Part shown: piece by piece, positions 50,100 through 63,453 of the stretch
How the letters are laid out: each line of letters begins with the position of its first letter
Position numbering within the stretch: position 1 is the stretch's first letter
NCBI GenBank assembly: GCA_963070105.1
Contig: OY718804.1
Coordinates: 4,611,317 to 4,675,316, forward strand
Length of the DNA: 64,000 nt
Direction: 5' to 3'
Origin: Litomosoides sigmodontis
Taxonomy: Eukaryota; Nematoda; Chromadorea; Rhabditida; Onchocercidae
The notes under the pieces: generated by a model
Databases searched by the model: none
What the model was told of the DNA's origin: nothing
The model's input: only the letters and a program-made list of their open reading frames with translations
Translations under genes and position numbers: made by a program

Positions 50100-51881
50100 C
50101 CTGTCAAGTGTTTCAAGAGATCAGGAAGTGATAAGCGATAATTGCTATTTTGAAAATACTTTTGGCATTCCTTCCTATCGTAGTAAGGCTGAGAACAGTT
50201 TACTTACAGCGAACTGTACGATAAGTTGTCGCAGAAAACATCCTACTAATTTTCATCTACGACAGTCTTTTTTAACAATTTCATTTTTTTTCAACGTTAC
50301 TATGCGCATGCCTTAATTCACTTAACATTCAAATTCATGAGAAATGAATTGGAGGAAGCAATGAGTATTAACTGTTTAATTCTTAATTAGATTATTTTTC
50401 ATTTTTCATCGTTGAAATAAAGAAAAAAATCTAAATAATACCACCATTGACGACAACAGAAGTTAAGTTGAAGAAGAAAAGGAAAAAAAAAGCGTTGTAA
50501 ATTTTAGCGAAGTAAGAAAGGGTCAAAGTAAAGATCGACGAAAATTTTTAAACGATATTGGCACAAAGTATTTTGACTTTTGTATTTAAAGTGCACTGAA
50601 ATGACTGTAAGTCAAGCCTTCTATAACGACTAGTTTTTCTGTATTTGAAAAAAAGCCTCCAAAAAGCTAGTTTTCTCAGTGCATCGACTTGTCATGAAAA
50701 TGATGGTGAAAAGTTATTAAGTGAAAGCAAATAAAGTAAAAGGTCGTTTTCTTGAAAATTTTTTAAATAAAAATAAGAAAGAAAAAACATTAGAGACAAG
50801 GAAGAAATGGGAGAGGAAAAGATTTCAGAATGATGAACCTGTCGTTATTATTGCTAATTTATCGCTCATTTCCTCTGAGAGATTATTAGAAGGTAGTTGA
50901 AATAGAATACTGCAACTTTGAGAAAGTTAGCTAAAACAAATAAATTAAAGATTAAAATTTCTTAAAAATTGTATGATCCTCAGGCTCTGAAGTTGTACAA
51001 AGCAGTGGCACATTATTTTTAAAAGTTAAACTTTGAACTCTTAATAAATTAAAAAATTGTTATCTCAATATCTTTTTCATTTCTTCTAAATTTTAAATAT
51101 TACCCTAATTCACTAAGATTTGTATTCATCAACTAAAATCTAAATGTGAGAATTACTCCGATAAAAATGGAGGAACGATGAATTTTGCGAGAAATCTGTC
51201 AATGCAAAAGAACTGTTAAGAAATTAAATAACATTTGGATGTCAAATATTTTACCAAAATTACGGCAATTTAAGGAAAATGCGATGAGCAGATTGTTTAT
51301 CTTAAAATAGTAAAACGAACAATCGAAAAGTATTCTAAGAAAAAGTTTGTAGCAATTGATCGGCGAAAATTAAACTAATCGTAAATTCGATCTATGCAAT
51401 TTTCATTTTCGACCTTGGCAAACTGGTATAATATCTTTTTTTTTTGTTACTGCAGCATTTTTACTGTCTGGCAATACTGTATCGCCTTTTTTGGCACTTA
51501 TACAGTATTAAGCTAATTGGAAATGGTTTTCGGCTCAAAATGATTTAGGTGATATTTGATCAGTTTGATTAGAGAGTGGAAAATAAGATTTTGTTTGAAT
51601 TGGACACAAAATAACGAGTCGCATTTCGATCGATCTTTAATTCATCGCTACTGTACAGCTGTCAAATCTGTCTGCTTGGAGTAATTTTGTAATAATTGAC
51701 GAGGGGCTGATATTTCATTCATTGAAACTTGCCGCTGAATTAAGTATTCCAAAATTGCCTTTACATCATTTTCAAATTAAAAGAAAATCAAAAAATAAGT
51801 TACACAAATGTCTGTTTTAATTAATTTCAAAATATATACAAAAAATGTTAAACAATAAACGTAATTTTTCAATTTAATTAA
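50100..51881. other. intergenic region
   Basis: AT-rich; nothing recognised apart from short homopolymer runs. Confidence 0.5.
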
Positions 51882-52172
51882 TTATTTTTCAATTGCGCCA
51901 ATTGTAATTTGCATTTGTGATGTCTTTTTTTTAGATTTTTCAAATATTTTACAAAATTTACGTTGAAACCACTCGGCGAGTAAGTCAATGTACGTTGTAT
52001 GGGCGAAGAGGAAATTTAATTGGCCAACTTTACACAAATTTATAATGGCAAATAAATTAGCAACACTTTTTTTTTGCTGAAAAGATAAGATGTCACTCAC
52101 TTCGAACTGATCTAATTTCATCTCAAACATCACATTACTTACTAATTCATTCCATCTTCGGAACTCTTCCAA
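51882..52172 (-). CDS. uncharacterised ORF, possible terminal exon
   Basis: Opens directly after an AACAG acceptor at about 52175 with TLEEFRRWNELVSNVMFEMK and ends in a stop at 51882. It is helical and charged, with LLAEWFQRKFCKIFEKSKKK near the end. No family is recognised. The only clear gene upstream on that side is on the other strand, so a partner exon was not found. Confidence 0.25.
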   Translation of the reverse strand: MEEFRRWNELVSNVMFEMKLDQFEVSDILSFQQKKSVANLFAIINLCKVGQLNFLFAHTTYIDLLAEWFQRKFCKIFEKSKKKTSQMQITIGAIEK

Positions 52173-52496
52173 AGTCTGTTCAATTTGGGAAATTTACAAT
52201 TTAATCAATTGTACAATAAATTTCAAGCATTAGAACGAACGCTGCTTTTCCATCTTCCCTTCTCGTTGCAACCTCAGCCACGGAAAAATAACGGTGATAG
52301 TTTCAGTTGAATATCAAACGGTTGTTTGATGTTTAACTGAAAAAGTTTGTAAAGCTTTATAGCTTTTTTTTTTAATTTTTAAATTGTGAGGAAGGAGAAG
52401 AAATGGACAAATTGCTAAAAAATTATTTTAATAAAAATTATTATTTGCATCAATCGGTTCGTTCTTGCCTCTTCAATATTTGCGAATTATTTTAGC

Positions 52497-54943
52497 ATGA
52501 AGTTAGAACCGTTCGGAGAAGTGTTGAAACGTCAAGTACCAGTTGAGATTGGTAGACCAATACCAATGATAGTATATTCATTGGATCATCCAAAAAATTG
52601 CGGTGATCCCTGGATTGGCGCGTATTCAAAACATGGCTTTTGGTATAAATTTTCAGATGGCACCAACGATGACTATCAGAGGGTAAAGTTACTCCTCAAC
52701 TTCTAGTAATTGAAAATTTAAATATGAAATCGATTTATTGAGCTCTTGACACTTCGATCGATCAAACTTCGCCGTTGCAGGTTGTTGCACGCGCATATGA
52801 CAGTGACTCATACAAGTTGGATTATGACTCATTGAGAGCATGGAGAGCTGTGGCGACCTGCGGGTGCCGCTTTATTGTAGCAAAAAATCAAAGTGAACAA
52901 TTTAATATCTCAAACTGAAATCTTTTTTTTTTCAAATGCAATGTGAATAATTAATTACTATAAATTAATTACTGCCAGATTTTTTTCTAGCAATTAAATT
53001 AACCTTGCTTGTCATTTATTTTTATTTTTCTTCTCAGTTTTCTTTGATATTTTCGTTACCGCATTTTCAAAAAACGAGAAATGACGTCATATCAATTAAC
53101 GTTCTAATACAAACGTACATTTCTAAAAAAAATAATTGAACATACACAACTTTGACGGTTATTCAAACCAAACGGTTTCTTTCTTTTTCAACCATGAAGT
53201 AATAAATAAATTGTAATGCTGGAGAGAGAGAAAGCGAGAGAGAGAGAGGGAGGAAGAGGGAAGAAAAAGAAATGAAAAGGTGAATTTTATGTAAAAAAAA
53301 ATTTTATGTTGCAATTTATTTAAAAATTTATATTTTGAAACGAAAACATATTTTCTAAATTGAAGAAATTATCAGTTGAGAAAATTTGAACTAATCAACA
53401 ACTTCTATTCCTTCGCCCTGCTCTCCTCCAGTATAATCGCAGCTATTTTGTTTCGCTCATTTTGTAGGCGATGAACTTCTCGGTAGCATAGCAATTTTCT
53501 CCGTCAATGATTTTACAGTAATTGGTATATATTACGTAATTGAAGAGTGCCGACATTCAGCCATTGGAAGTAAACTTTTCAATGAGGCACTGCGAAATGT
53601 CAATTACAAGCAAACAATCATATTTCACTCAAGTAATTCTCATCTTACTCTCTCTTAAATAACACATTTCGAAGCATGGAGGAATTCAAAATGTAAAAAG
53701 AGAGGAATGAAGTGAAATGAAATTGGAAATTTCCAAAAAATTCACTACAAACATCAAAATTCACCTAACATTCAATACAAGAAAGTACAAAGATTTGAAG
53801 TAAACAGGCTAATTTAGGCTAATTTAGGTGCCGTTTGAACTAAGAAAGCAGTGTTATTTCAATTTTTCTACCACTACTGCCGCTACACTAAATAAATGTT
53901 TTACCCTCTTCGTACTTCAAATTCATTTTAAATTTTCGAAGTGAATATGACTCACTTCCAGAATTCACTAGCATGAAATTAAGTTACTGCAAAGAAAGTT
54001 AATTTTTAGTTGGCAATATTTAATTTGCTTTCGCTCTTTTTTCTCATGTGATAAATTGCTGAAAATTTATAATTCCTTTCATTTAGTGTCAAATTTGGCC
54101 AGCAAGTGCTACCGTTTTGGTTTTACGGAATCATTCGAACAAAAATGGAAATTTGTCAAGTACAAGATTAGCAATCCGTCAGGATTTCCCACACTTCAGG
54201 TTTCACACATCAGCTTCATTGTTGCGATGACATCACTGTAACAAACTTCATTAATGGGAAATTTTCAGAACAAAGAAATTAAAGTTATTAAGCACAGCAA
54301 CCTTTCGGAAGCCGAAGTTCTCGCTTTACTGCAATACGATGAGAGGGTGACGGATGTGAAGCGAAGTATTTGGCTGGAGGAATGGCTTCGACGAGAAAAC
54401 TTCGATAGCTACGTCGCTTTCAAAGAGGCATTTCTTATCCTATCCGATCACTCTTAGAAATTTCGAATTTTCTCTTTTTGATGAAATTTACAAATAGTTG
54501 TTCCATGTTCAGAATGAAGTGATCGGATATGGATGTTCAAGAGAGACTGCTGGCGGTTTTGTGCCGCCTGTGGTAGTTGGACCGCTATATGCAAATGATT
54601 TTCCGACTGCTAGCGCTCTACTTCATGCATCACTCGAGAAATACTATGTAACTGTTGAAAATGTATTATTGAATTTTATCTATTTTTTGACAGATAGCAG
54701 TATTAATTTCATTGAAAAAATTTTAAAGCATTTTTAGGAATTGCCTCTTCTCTTTACTTTCAGAATCCTGATGAAGACTATGACTGGGATCCTGATATCT
54801 TCGCAATATACAGAAGAGACGTGCATTTCGTCGTATCGGAAGAGAATACTCAGGTGGTAGCATTAATGGAGCTACTAAAAGGTGAAATAGGCAAGCTTAG
54901 CAAGGATCGACTGCATCATGTTGTAGGTGATTTTTCGTTGTAA
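52497..54943 (+). CDS. GNAT-family N-acetyltransferase with YitH/HolE-like C-terminal half
   Basis: Exons: 52497-52682 (MKLEPFGEVLKRQV start), 52781-52892, 53468-53632, 54087-54199, 54269-about 54410, 54513-54647 and 54774-54943 (TAA). The exon at 53468 has the acetyl-CoA binding core: ELLGSIAIFSVNDFTV, then YYVIEECRHSAIGSKLFNEAL, matching the beta4-loop-alpha3 pattern R-x-x-x-I-G-x-x-L-F. The next exon, SNLASKCYRFGF, is the following GNAT strand. The later exons (NEVIGYGCSRE, VVVGPLYANDFPTASALL) match the second, YitH/HolE-type acetyltransferase half found in many nematode GNAT proteins. The acetyl acceptor is unknown. The pyrophosphate-binding loop is R-H-S-A-I-G instead of the usual R-x-x-G-x-G. 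The 54269 exon donor is uncertain, and a GTAGGT site near 54922 could allow another 3' exon. Confidence 0.75.
53221..53250. repeat. GA-rich simple repeat
   Basis: GAGAGAGAGAAAGCGAGAGA and similar, in an intron of the GNAT gene. Confidence 0.8.
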
Positions 54944-56774
54944 AAGAAAACATGAGAATGGGAATTAATTAGCAGAACAGCAACTAAAGTAATCACTAAT
55001 AAATAGGTCAAAGTTTAGGTAAAAAACGTAAAAGAAGTGGAAATAATAGCTGAGAAAAACAAAAGGAGTAGAAAACTATTTCCAGTCGATATGTTCATTT
55101 TCAACAAACGATAGACTGTGATTTTGCTTATTTTTGCCGCATGCCTCGCAAAAATTACTGCAACAGAAAGAGCCTAATTTCAAAAACTGATGAGGCAATA
55201 ATAAGTTGAAGAAACGTAAAACATGATTATGATGCTCTTACGTTTCTTAAACCTCCACACGATGAAGAAACCGACGTTCATTACGTCACTTGACCCTGAA
55301 ATTGAGAAAATGACTCGGAATCGTATTTATTTCTCAACACTTCCTTCATCGCAACTTTTTTTGAAATATAATTTTGCTGATCGGTTTTTCAATTTTCTCC
55401 ATGCCGACAGTGATAGCACCATTCCTCAATTACAACTGGAATACCACCAGTTTTGCAGTCCTTGACATGTTCATGAACAATTCAGGAAGACCTATTGGCA
55501 GTTCTAAGTGAGTCCTCAGGATATGTGTGCTTGAACTTTATCATATTACAACGCACTTCTCAAAGTCAAAAGGATTAAGAAGCGTTTAGCTGCAAATCAC
55601 ATGAAACTAACGAACTAGCCATCAGGACAGAATGATCTAATTCATTTAATGATAATTATTGATAACTTGATGATACGTCACCTCCCGCTTTCTTTTTAGT
55701 GATAGAGAGGGAAAAGTGATACGGAGAGAGATTGAGATGGAGAGAACAAAGTGATCAAAGAGTGATTTTATTTGTCCCTAATTTTGTTTCTATTAAACTA
55801 TTAAGTACACGTGAGTCACATGCGCAATGGGAGCACAAATTAGATCATCTATTCAATGTTAATGTTCAATTCAAATTTTGGAAATGATGTTTCAAATAAT
55901 CAACTTTCAGACTCAAACCACGGGCAACTTACCAAATGCTGATTTCAGCAAAATTTTCGCCGTTTCTGACATGCATCTGTCTGTCATATAAAACTTTGAT
56001 CGAATTCACAAGTAATCACCAATTTAATTACGAATATCTCTCTTCATTCCATATTTTTATGATGTGAATAAAGTATGAACAAAATATTTGCTCTGATCAA
56101 CGTTCGCCATTCTCGTTGATAGCCATCATGATTAAATTCATGTGGTTATATTTTGTTCCAATTAGGCGAGTTTTAAATTCATTCCCTCAGTAATCAGCGA
56201 TCCTTCAAACCACTTTGATTTCAGATTCTTTGTGAACTTAAATCCTGCAGTACTTATATTTTATTCAAGGTAACAATCACATATGGATTTATAACAGAAA
56301 GCAAACGATGTGCCTTATGACCGAAAACAAAGAACAATATATGACGAGAATATTAAAACCTAAAAATAAATCTACATAACCAGAAAATCAAAAAATAAAG
56401 CAAAAACTGCGCCGCAGGTTATAATAACTTTCCGAAAGGATAACTACTTTCCAGCTAAGGATAAGTGTAAGCGTTTTTCCAACTGCTATCAAACTGTAAG
56501 TGAGCAGTCAATTACTACAGATGCGTCTCAGAAATCTATGTAATTTATATGCATGATTAGTCTGCTATAAGACCAGCTCCCAAACAGAACACCTTGTAAC
56601 GTGACTAAGAAGCCAATTATAACGGCACTGAGGTATTAGTATTATACTTGTGTAATATGGGAAATTCTAGTTTTGTCTTTTGGGTCAAAGCATAAATGGA
56701 GAAAGTAAGTGAATGATACTAAAGAATGTGCTCCTGAGAAAAAGCACATCATGGCAAAAAGTTTCCCATCAGTT
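54944..56774. other. intergenic region between facing genes
   Basis: The GNAT gene (+) and ABCE1 (-) converge here. The ORF at 55223-55465 has no support. Otherwise AT-rich with no recognised element. Confidence 0.5.
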
Positions 56775-59700
56775 TTAATCTACATCCAGGAAGAAGTAAT
56801 TCCCACTCTTTTTCTGCTCCATATCTTTCACAGAATCTTTCTTGTTGATACGTGGACGATAATTATCCTTATCACGTCGAAATGTAATATCCAAAAGTCT
56901 CAAAAACCGATTCATCCCTTCCAAAAGAGACTGAGGTCTGCAAAAGCTAAATGTCAGAATTGGTTGATAAAACTTTAAAAAAGATTTTTCAGATAAATTC
57001 AAAAGACTAACGATTGTGCAGTAGCAGATTTTGATGGCGTCCCTTCAAAAACTATCACACGATCAGCAAGATATGTTCCCATCAAAAAATCATGTTCAAC
57101 AATGAATGCCGTTTTTTTCGCATGTAATATGAACCTGTTGTTGATCAAAATCATCATAATGAAGTAGAATACTTGACATAAAGATATACGATATTTAGCT
57201 CCTCACATAAGATATTTAGGTTCTACTATATTTGGGGAACCGATAATCACAGCGAGAAAAAAAGGAAGGCATCTTTAGGCAAAAACTCCCCGTTCTGAAA
57301 CATAAAATAAAAACTTGAACTATGCTTTTTTATCTGTTTCTTAGCTATACGTTTATCGGATGGTAGTTCGCAGAAGTAATGCAGCTGAGTTATATTTGAT
57401 CATATTACTTTGAGTAGCCATTTTCCCGAAATTCTTTGATAATATACGATTTTTCTTCATGTTTTTTTAATTGTAATACATAAGTAAATTATTGTAAAAA
57501 GATAAATTAATACTTATGACATCCGAAAAATCTATTAAAACTACCTTTTTATAACTTTTGCTGCATGCAACCGTTGTTCTGAATCAAGATATGCGCTTGG
57601 TTCATCAATCAGATATACATCAGCAACTTTTCCGAGACATAAAGCTAGTGCAACTCGTTGTAATTCACCACCGGACAAATGTTGTACCTATGCAAGAAAA
57701 ACACCAGTAATATCAGAAAAAATAAAACGGAATAAAAGTAAAAACACAAACTGACGTCTTCAAAGCGGGATAATACACAATGAAAATAAAGTGTTTAACT
57801 AAGACCATCGGCGAAGAATTCCAACTAAAGCGATTGATTAACATTTAGCAGAAATAATTCCCAGTGAGCAAAACTGTATAAGGTTTAGGAGAGGAATGGT
57901 TAATGAAGAAAAATTTTACTTCGAGATTGAGCAAGTCATCGATCATTAATGGCAACAGAACATCCGTCTTAAATTGTGCATGGTTGATCATATCAGGTAT
58001 TTTTTCATACAAAAGATGTCGTACAGAACACTGTGATTTTGGACTAATCTTTTGCGGCTTGTAAGATATATTCAGTCGCGGAATTTCCGTCAAATCATCA
58101 TCGACTTGTAGATTGCCAGCAAGAATCCTGAAGCATTTCTTTTAAATCACCTTCATTCGTTTTTTCACAACTTACAATCCCAAATTGAAGGCTAAGTCCT
58201 TCGGTGCATGCATGTCAAACAAGAATGATTGATCAAACTAAAAAGGAAACCTAGTTTCCGTAAGAATTATTACTGATGAAAATTAAAAAGGTTTATGCTA
58301 TTTTGGAATTTTTTTTCAATGTATTGAATGTGAATGCTATTGCTACAAAATAAATAGTTTTTGCAGCGTGCAAAATACTCACAAGATCTTTGGATGGATT
58401 GCAAATAGTCGGGGACTTGAATCTTTCCCGTTTCAAGACTCACCTCTAAAACGAAAGACAAAAAACTAATCAAACCTAATCATTGTTGTTTTCCCAGTGC
58501 CATTTTCGCCAAGCATGACAATTATTTCAGAATCAGTAAATTCACCACCTTCAACTTTTAACTCAAAATTCCCTATGTGTTTAACAAATGATGGATATGT
58601 ATAACGAGCTGTTCGTTTGATCACTTCCTTCTCCGCTTGATCAGTGACTTTGAAAGATAACTCAGAATCTCTGTAATATTCAAATACGAATGCACATGTT
58701 TTTTAAATTGTTATAATTCCAAGTAAAAAAAATTAAAAAATTCAGAAAAACTGGGGATTATACCTGAAACGCATGTTTTCAGTTGGAATGAAACCATCCA
58801 AAAATATATTAATACCTTCCCTAACACCGGACGGCAGTGTTACAACGCCGTAAACTCCCGGCATTCCATACAGACAGCATACATAATCAGAGAGATAATC
58901 CAATACAGCCAAATCATGTTCTACAACAATGACATAACTGAAAAAAAGTAAATCCATTGTACATCACATAAAGGCATATCCGTCAGTTATTAATAAAGGT
59001 CAAAAGAAAACATAATGTAACGGTTAAATAATAAGTTGTTTCATTTACTTAAATTTCAAAAATTCGAAAGTGGATTTTTAATATGCTAAGAAAGAAACTC
59101 ACTTATGGGGTGTTACTAGATCTCGAATAATTTTTGCTGCTTTCAAACGCTGTTTTACATCCAAATAACTGGACGGCTCATCGAACATGTAAACATCAGC
59201 GTGCTGCACAACACACATTGCTATTGCAAAACGCTGCAATTCTCCGCCAGACAATTGATCGAGCATTCGGTCTTTGACACCACTAAGCTCTAAAAAACTG
59301 TGCTTATTATTGAGATTTCTCTGAAAACAGAAACAGAAAACTCGTTCCCTTACCACTGAAATTTCGAATAATAAACGGATTTTAGTATGAGTTTCTACAG
59401 GGAAAACATACCTAACTCGTCATAAATTTGCATCAAATTTTCCCTGTCACATTTTTTTAGCAGTAGTTCTTGCACTTGCCCCTTTGCTGCTCTGAAAATT
59501 TAACGAATATTTAAAATTTTAATAACAAAATTAACGGACCTGAAAACCACCTGAAAATTCACTCAAAATTTTCAGATTGTAACAAACTCTTATTCCTCAC
59601 TTCTCTTTTATACACAGGACAACCAGTGCAATCCGTACATTTCATTCTCATATTCCCTGATGTCCTTAAGAAAACAGCAGTTTCTCCATGATCAAAAAAC

Positions 59701-61466
59701 TAAACCACTGTGTTGCTCTGTGGATAACATGCATGTTTGTAAGTAATTTGTCATAATCATTAAAGGAAAAAACTGGTGTAAAAAATCACATACTTCGGTA
59801 TTTGATCAACATATTGTGGCTTTGCAACGGCCTTTAGATTGTCTTCCAATATTTTCGTGAAATAATTTTGCAGCTCCGACCCACGGAAATAAGCCAAGAT
59901 TGATGGCCAATCAGGAGGAGACTGGAATAACTCATAATTTTGATAATTTAGCTAATCTAAGATAATCATAATTACATGGTTAAATGAATTCCATTTGATT
60001 ATATGATTATGGTGTAAACAATGTTTCATTGAGAACGAAGAATTTTGAAATACAATTGTAATGGCATATTTCTGTTTACTAACCTCAAATTTTCCAAGAT
60101 TTGGTTTTAATTTTCCAGCCAGAATTTTTAGCGCTGTCGATTTCCCAATTCCGTTTGTGCCGACAAGGCCTAGCACCTAAAGAATTACGCTTGAAGCTTT
60201 TTACAGCCTTTGAAATACTGTCGAATAACAACGACAAAGTATTATTATGCAAATTTTAGGATTATTTGAATGCTTCTTTATACACGTCAAATGTTAAGGT
60301 TTGTGAAGATGTAAAAAAGAAACTTCTCCAGTACGTGGCGTAGGCAAGCGATGCAATTTGAAAGAATTTTTACTGAATCGATGAGTTGTATCCTTCGCCA
60401 AATTGCTAGGCAAATTTATTATTTTTATTGCCTCGTACGGACATTTCTGAAAAGAAAAGAAAAATTATATGTAAGATAACAACTGCCCCACCACGCAGTG
60501 ATTGCTGGCATATAAATTGCTGACATGAAGGATTTTCAAAAGAAATAATTTAATGACAAGTACCACTAACTTCTTTTGGAAAACTCATGCTTACTGTGAA
60601 TCATACCATCAACGTTAAACAATGATATAATTGGTGGAATAGTCTAATAATGCGTAATGTTGCGCTTTAAAAACTTTTAAATGTCGAGTGGTTGAAAAGG
60701 ACAAAAATAAGAATGGCTCTCAAAAATCAATTCTTGTAAATTATCTCAGCTGGAACGCGAATCGGCATTAAAATTTTTAGTAAATAGAATTATCAATATT
60801 TGTTACGATATAAATCTTTACTATAACGCAAGAAAATTACTATAAAAATAACTGTACTGCAAAACACATTGATCAATGATATCAGATCGTTAAACTGAAT
60901 TTAGGATTTAGGATGCATCAGGCACGGATAAATTATGAGTTGTGGACGGACGGAGGTTCCAAACTTAAAATTTTAAAAGGAATTCCTCAAAGAATACCTT
61001 CACACATATGCCGCATCCAATGCATAAAGTTTCGGAGATTTCTGACATTTTTGAATTGGTTTCCACGACGATGCACTGCTTCCCTAAATTTAGAAACTGT
61101 GTGGTAAAAAAAGTCGTCTCCAGTTATACTTGAGATGGTTCATAAAGTTAAGCTGGGGCCGGATTACTACTTCATCCACTGACAGCAGAATTTTGAAGAT
61201 TGCACCACACAAGCTTTTTCGTTAACTTCCAATCATACAACTGACTTACATAACACTAAGAAGCTATAAAAGTGAATAAAAATGGTAAATCCTAAAAAAC
61301 TTATTCCACTCAATTTTCCTAAAATAAAAAAAATACCCATTCGTACAACCGGGCACGATTTCTTGCACGAAAGACCACAATTTTTCGGTTTACAACGATC
61401 CTTCTCAACGATGGCAATACGCGTCATCTTATCTGTCTCTTCCTGTTGCTTCCGTAAACGATTCAT
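56775..61466 (-). CDS. ABCE1: ABCE1 / RLI ribosome-recycling ATPase
   Basis: About 14 exons from the ATG at 61466 to the TAA at 56775. The N-terminus reads [20 protein letters not shown], then the first Fe-S ligands CKPKNC and [11 protein letters not shown], then the second cluster [16 protein letters not shown] (near 61030-60430). NBD1 has Walker [10 protein letters not shown] (about 60130), signature LSGGELQR (about 59250), Walker [13 protein letters not shown] and H-loop [16 protein letters not shown]2 has GENGTGKTT (about 58490), [14 protein letters not shown] (about 57660), [12 protein letters not shown] and VEHDF. The C-terminus ends [16 protein letters not shown], then [16 protein letters not shown]1 splits post-termination ribosomes with ATP and assists initiation; it is essential and cytosolic. 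All key residues are present, and no damage was seen. Large introns hold ORF-like stretches that are not part of the protein. Confidence 0.96.
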
Positions 61467-62274
61467 TTTGTTTAATATAATCAAGTTACCGGGAAAGTGA
61501 CCTGAATTGCCGCAAATGAAACTGGGCTTTAATACTTCCTAACAACAGCAAGAGACAAACGCTCACCTCCATCGTTTCCCACCCCCATTCTTTCTTTAAT
61601 ACTCATAATCTACGGAAAGCAAGATAATGCTATTACTCAAATTATTTTGGACTTGTGTTTGAACGATTAAATCCGAATTTGTGGTCATCCTAATATCTGA
61701 AAATATGAAGGGTTTCTGACCGTTTTTAAAATCATAAATGTTACGACATTTTGTCTGTTGTTCTACAACTTCATTTACAAATTCCAAAATAATTTGAGTA
61801 ATAACGTTCTTTTTCTAGAACTTCCTTCAAAAGATGCTGAATTTTCCCCATTTAATACTACAAAACAGAGGCTCTTCCACCCAGCTCATATTTAAAATCT
61901 CATAGTCCACCACATTTAAGTAAATATTTTTAGTTTTCCATGTATATGAAGCAATGGCATTAACTATCAATAGAAAATAATCAATTCGGAAATTTATAAC
62001 ACCACAGAAAAATGAATACGCTTATCGGAACGATTTTAATTATTAATTAAAATTATTGGAAACAATTATCTTCAGCGTTTCAGCAAGATCAATGACAAAC
62101 ATATCGCTATAAGTTTGGTACAAATAAAAGTAATCTTAATTTAATTAATAAAATTTAATTCTAAAATTTTTTCTAGATCAAAAATTTCCAAACAAAATAA
62201 ATAAATGAACAAAAAACGTAGGGCATAAAAACAACAAAAAACCTTGTGGCTACAAAATTATAAAGCAAATCCAT
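61467..62274. other. intergenic region upstream of ABCE1
   Basis: Should contain the ABCE1 promoter. The ORF at 61596-61787 is not supported by splicing or family. Confidence 0.4.
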
Positions 62275-63453
62275 CTATTCACATTCATCGTGAAAGTACA
62301 GATAGGGAACAGCAACATATAAGACAAAGCAAAAAACAACCAAAAACAAAAAATAAAGTGGATAATCAAGCTGCCTATTTTGTGCTTCTTTCCTTAATAT
62401 CCTAAATTGTGTAAAAAGCAAAACAAATTCCGTTCCAAAAATAACAGGGAGAAAAAACGCTACCATTAACACAAATGAGTTTGCTAAAAATTCAAATCAC
62501 TCTGCAGCTGCATAGGACACACGAGTTTTTTCTTTCATGGAAAAGGCGCCACAGAATTTTTTATCGTATTCGTTGGCCAATTCCTGCATTATTTCCACAA
62601 ACGGATCCTTAGAACGACCAACAGCACGCAATGCATAGCTGATCTTGAGAAGTGTAGTCTAAAAGAAGCTTTTTGAACACACTGCTCACGAATTTTTGTA
62701 ATTATAGATGCTGTTAAGATTCAGCAGAAGGTTGTGTATTTCTTTTGTGTTTCACGCATTCAAAATAATTCAATCTGGACTAGAAACATGATATTAATCA
62801 TCTTACTGCTCTCAACGCTCCTGCATCACTATTCTACACAATTTATATGAAAAATGGAAAACCAATAAAAACGTACTGAAAAGCTTTGAATTAAACCCCA
62901 AACTCTATTTTCGCTAATTCCATTATCTCGTTCCAGTGCTTTTTTTGATTCTAGACGCCAAAAATCAACAGCATATGCATTGAAGTATATCTGGAACGGA
63001 TACATCAAAATTTTTATATTTACTGATCTCTTTGTAGAAGCAGAACCAAAAAAATAAGGATAAATATGGCCTAATTTAAAAAACTCAGTTTAATTCAAAT
63101 AAACCACCCTTTTTCAAATTAACCATAGAAAGAAATTCAACTGCATAGAAAGATAAACAACTGCGTATTTTCCCAACATGCACTATTCTGTTGAAGCATT
63201 GTTCAATGGAACTGATTTACCAAACATAACACAATGTCAATGTTTGAATTAATCAAATTTTTATAAAAATGGAGTAATTTAAGGAAAGAAAAGCAGCGTA
63301 CTTTTCGACCACGATGATCAACTGGATTTGGTGATCGTGCTGGCATGAATGCTTCATCAAAAAGCAAATAATCATGGAATGGATGAACAATATTCGATGA
63401 GAACATTGAAACCGATGAATCCGCGTAACTTGTTAAAGAGAATACCTCACCCT
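62275..63453 (-). CDS. unrecognised membrane protein, 3' part of gene
   Basis: Exons: 63453-63302 (after a TTTTAG acceptor: EVFSLTSYADSSVSMFSSN, then HDYLLFDEAFMPARSPNPV), about 63010-62885 (IYFNAYAVDFWRLESKKALE), about 62658-62495 (KISYALRAVGRSKDPFVEIM, then KKFCGAFSMKEKTRVSY) and 62472-62275. The last exon has two hydrophobic helices, FVLMVAFFLPVIFGTEFVLL and YFLFLVVFCFVLYVAVPYLY, joined by a short basic loop, and ends FHDECE. The layout suggests a luminal or extracellular region followed by a two-pass membrane anchor. I do not recognise the family. The 5' exons lie beyond 63453 and perhaps outside the window. Confidence 0.5.

Noticed and set aside
58131..58478. ORF segments in an ABCE1 intron (for example [10 protein letters not shown] and [13 protein letters not shown])
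   Set aside because: The ABCE1 reading frame joins directly from [12 protein letters not shown] to ILAGNLQ across this interval and matches the family without extra residues.
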